Source of the DNA: Ktedonobacterales bacterium
GTDB lineage: Bacteria > Chloroflexota > Ktedonobacteria > Ktedonobacterales > JADMIN01
Direction of reading: 5' to 3'
Length of the DNA stretch: 13,123 bases
Assembly (NCBI GenBank): GCA_025935235.1
Contig: JAICVT010000083.1
Location: 1 to 13,123 of the forward strand
Position numbers and translations under genes: made by a program. Under the pieces are notes generated by a model. That model was not told the origin of the DNA. It searched no databases and was given only the letters and a program-made list of their open reading frames with translations. Below, one piece after another: positions 12,929-13,123 of the stretch (position 1 is the stretch's first letter; the number at the start of each line of letters is the position of its first letter).

Positions 12929-13123
12929 CTATTTCTCGACGTTGGCCAGCGTGGGCATCTGCCGACCGGAGGTGTCTTCGTCGTCGAAGCGCGCCTCTTC
13001 ATGATACTCGGCGTCGGTGTTGACCTTCCAGGGATCGAAGTGGCTGCCCATAGCGATACTGCGCGCCGCTAGCGCGGAGAACGGTTCGCCACACGCGATG
13101 CGGCGCGCACGCGCGGTACCTTG
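12929..13123 (-). CDS. C-terminal end of an unidentified protein (5' part outside window)
   Basis: The minus-strand frame is open from the right window edge to TAG at 12929-12931, giving 64 residues. It has strong GC3 bias and natural composition: GEPFSALAARSIAMGSHFDP, then WKVNTDAEYHEEARFDDEDT and a final GRQMPTLANVEK. I do not recognise the family. The last 40 residues are acidic and hydrophilic and look like a flexible tail. An internal ATG 13051 could start a 40-residue protein, but it has no Shine-Dalgarno and the frame remains open above it, so a longer protein is more likely. It converges on the membrane-protein gene, 35 bases from its stop. Its NTDAEYH stretch is echoed upstream of DUF190 (11589-11619), suggesting that the two loci were once adjacent. 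Confidence 0.5.
   Translation of the reverse strand, partial: QGTARARRIACGEPFSALAARSIAMGSHFDPWKVNTDAEYHEEARFDDEDTSGRQMPTLANVEK
12991..13021. repeat. Imperfect 31-base direct repeat, right copy
   Basis: Partner of 11589-11619 (25 of 31 bases identical by eye). Here the minus strand encodes NTDAEYH inside a well-formed coding frame, so this is likely the original and the left copy the decayed one. Confidence 0.75.

Noticed and set aside
1..13123. Defence island or mobile element suggested by the NERD gene and repeats
   Set aside because: No restriction-modification, toxin-antitoxin, integrase, transposase or phage gene is visible; a lone NERD gene is not enough.

Overview
The window is high-G+C chromosomal DNA from a bacterium. 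Most genes have coding sequence in which nearly every codon ends in G or C, short spacers, purine-rich Shine-Dalgarno sites and some GTG starts. The lineage cannot be fixed from sequence alone. The LipM-type octanoyltransferase, the NERD protein, the DUF4436 membrane protein and a large exported protein whose PPDQ/LCVG segment I associate with soil Chloroflexota and Actinobacteria together suggest a soil or thermophilic Chloroflexota (Ktedonobacteria-like) organism. That is an inference of moderate-to-low confidence. I see no rRNA, tRNA, CRISPR array, transposase or phage gene.

Left block (1-3923, all +): five closely spaced genes that look like one transcription unit. They are the 3' part of a PLP-dependent aminotransferase, a LigT-type 2H phosphoesterase, an unrecognised protein built of two alpha/beta half-repeats, a GNAT acetyltransferase and a class I SAM-dependent methyltransferase. 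No single pathway is obvious.

Middle block (3924-6751, +): a 433-base gap, a 77-residue orphan ORF, then a 280-base spacer rich in hairpins. Three dispersed copies of one palindromic repeat (CTCTCCC...GGGAGAGG plus a GGGGTGAGG tail) lie in these two gaps. Then come a LipM/LplA-family lipoate-pathway acyltransferase and, coupled to it through a TAATG stop/start overlap, a YpgQ/YedJ-like HD phosphohydrolase. A second small orphan ORF follows.

Right-centre block (6866-8758): a dipeptide epimerase of the enolase superfamily with an extra, strongly acidic C-terminal tail (+) converges, with a 3-base gap, on a NERD-domain protein (-). The 5' side of the NERD gene is an 11-bp tandem array.

Right block (9069-13123): a 615-residue exported protein (-) and a DUF190 PII-like protein (-), then a divergent DUF4436-type membrane protein (+) with clearly weaker GC3 bias, and at the edge the C-terminal end of an unidentified protein (-). 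A 31-base imperfect direct repeat, encoding a shared NT(D/E)AEYH peptide on the minus strand, brackets the membrane-protein gene. It suggests that this gene was inserted between the edge gene and DUF190.

No clear new multi-gene system is demonstrable. The most interesting signals are the bracketed DUF4436 gene, the dispersed palindromic repeat, the short tandem arrays at translation starts, the acidic-tailed epimerase and the five-gene enzyme cluster.
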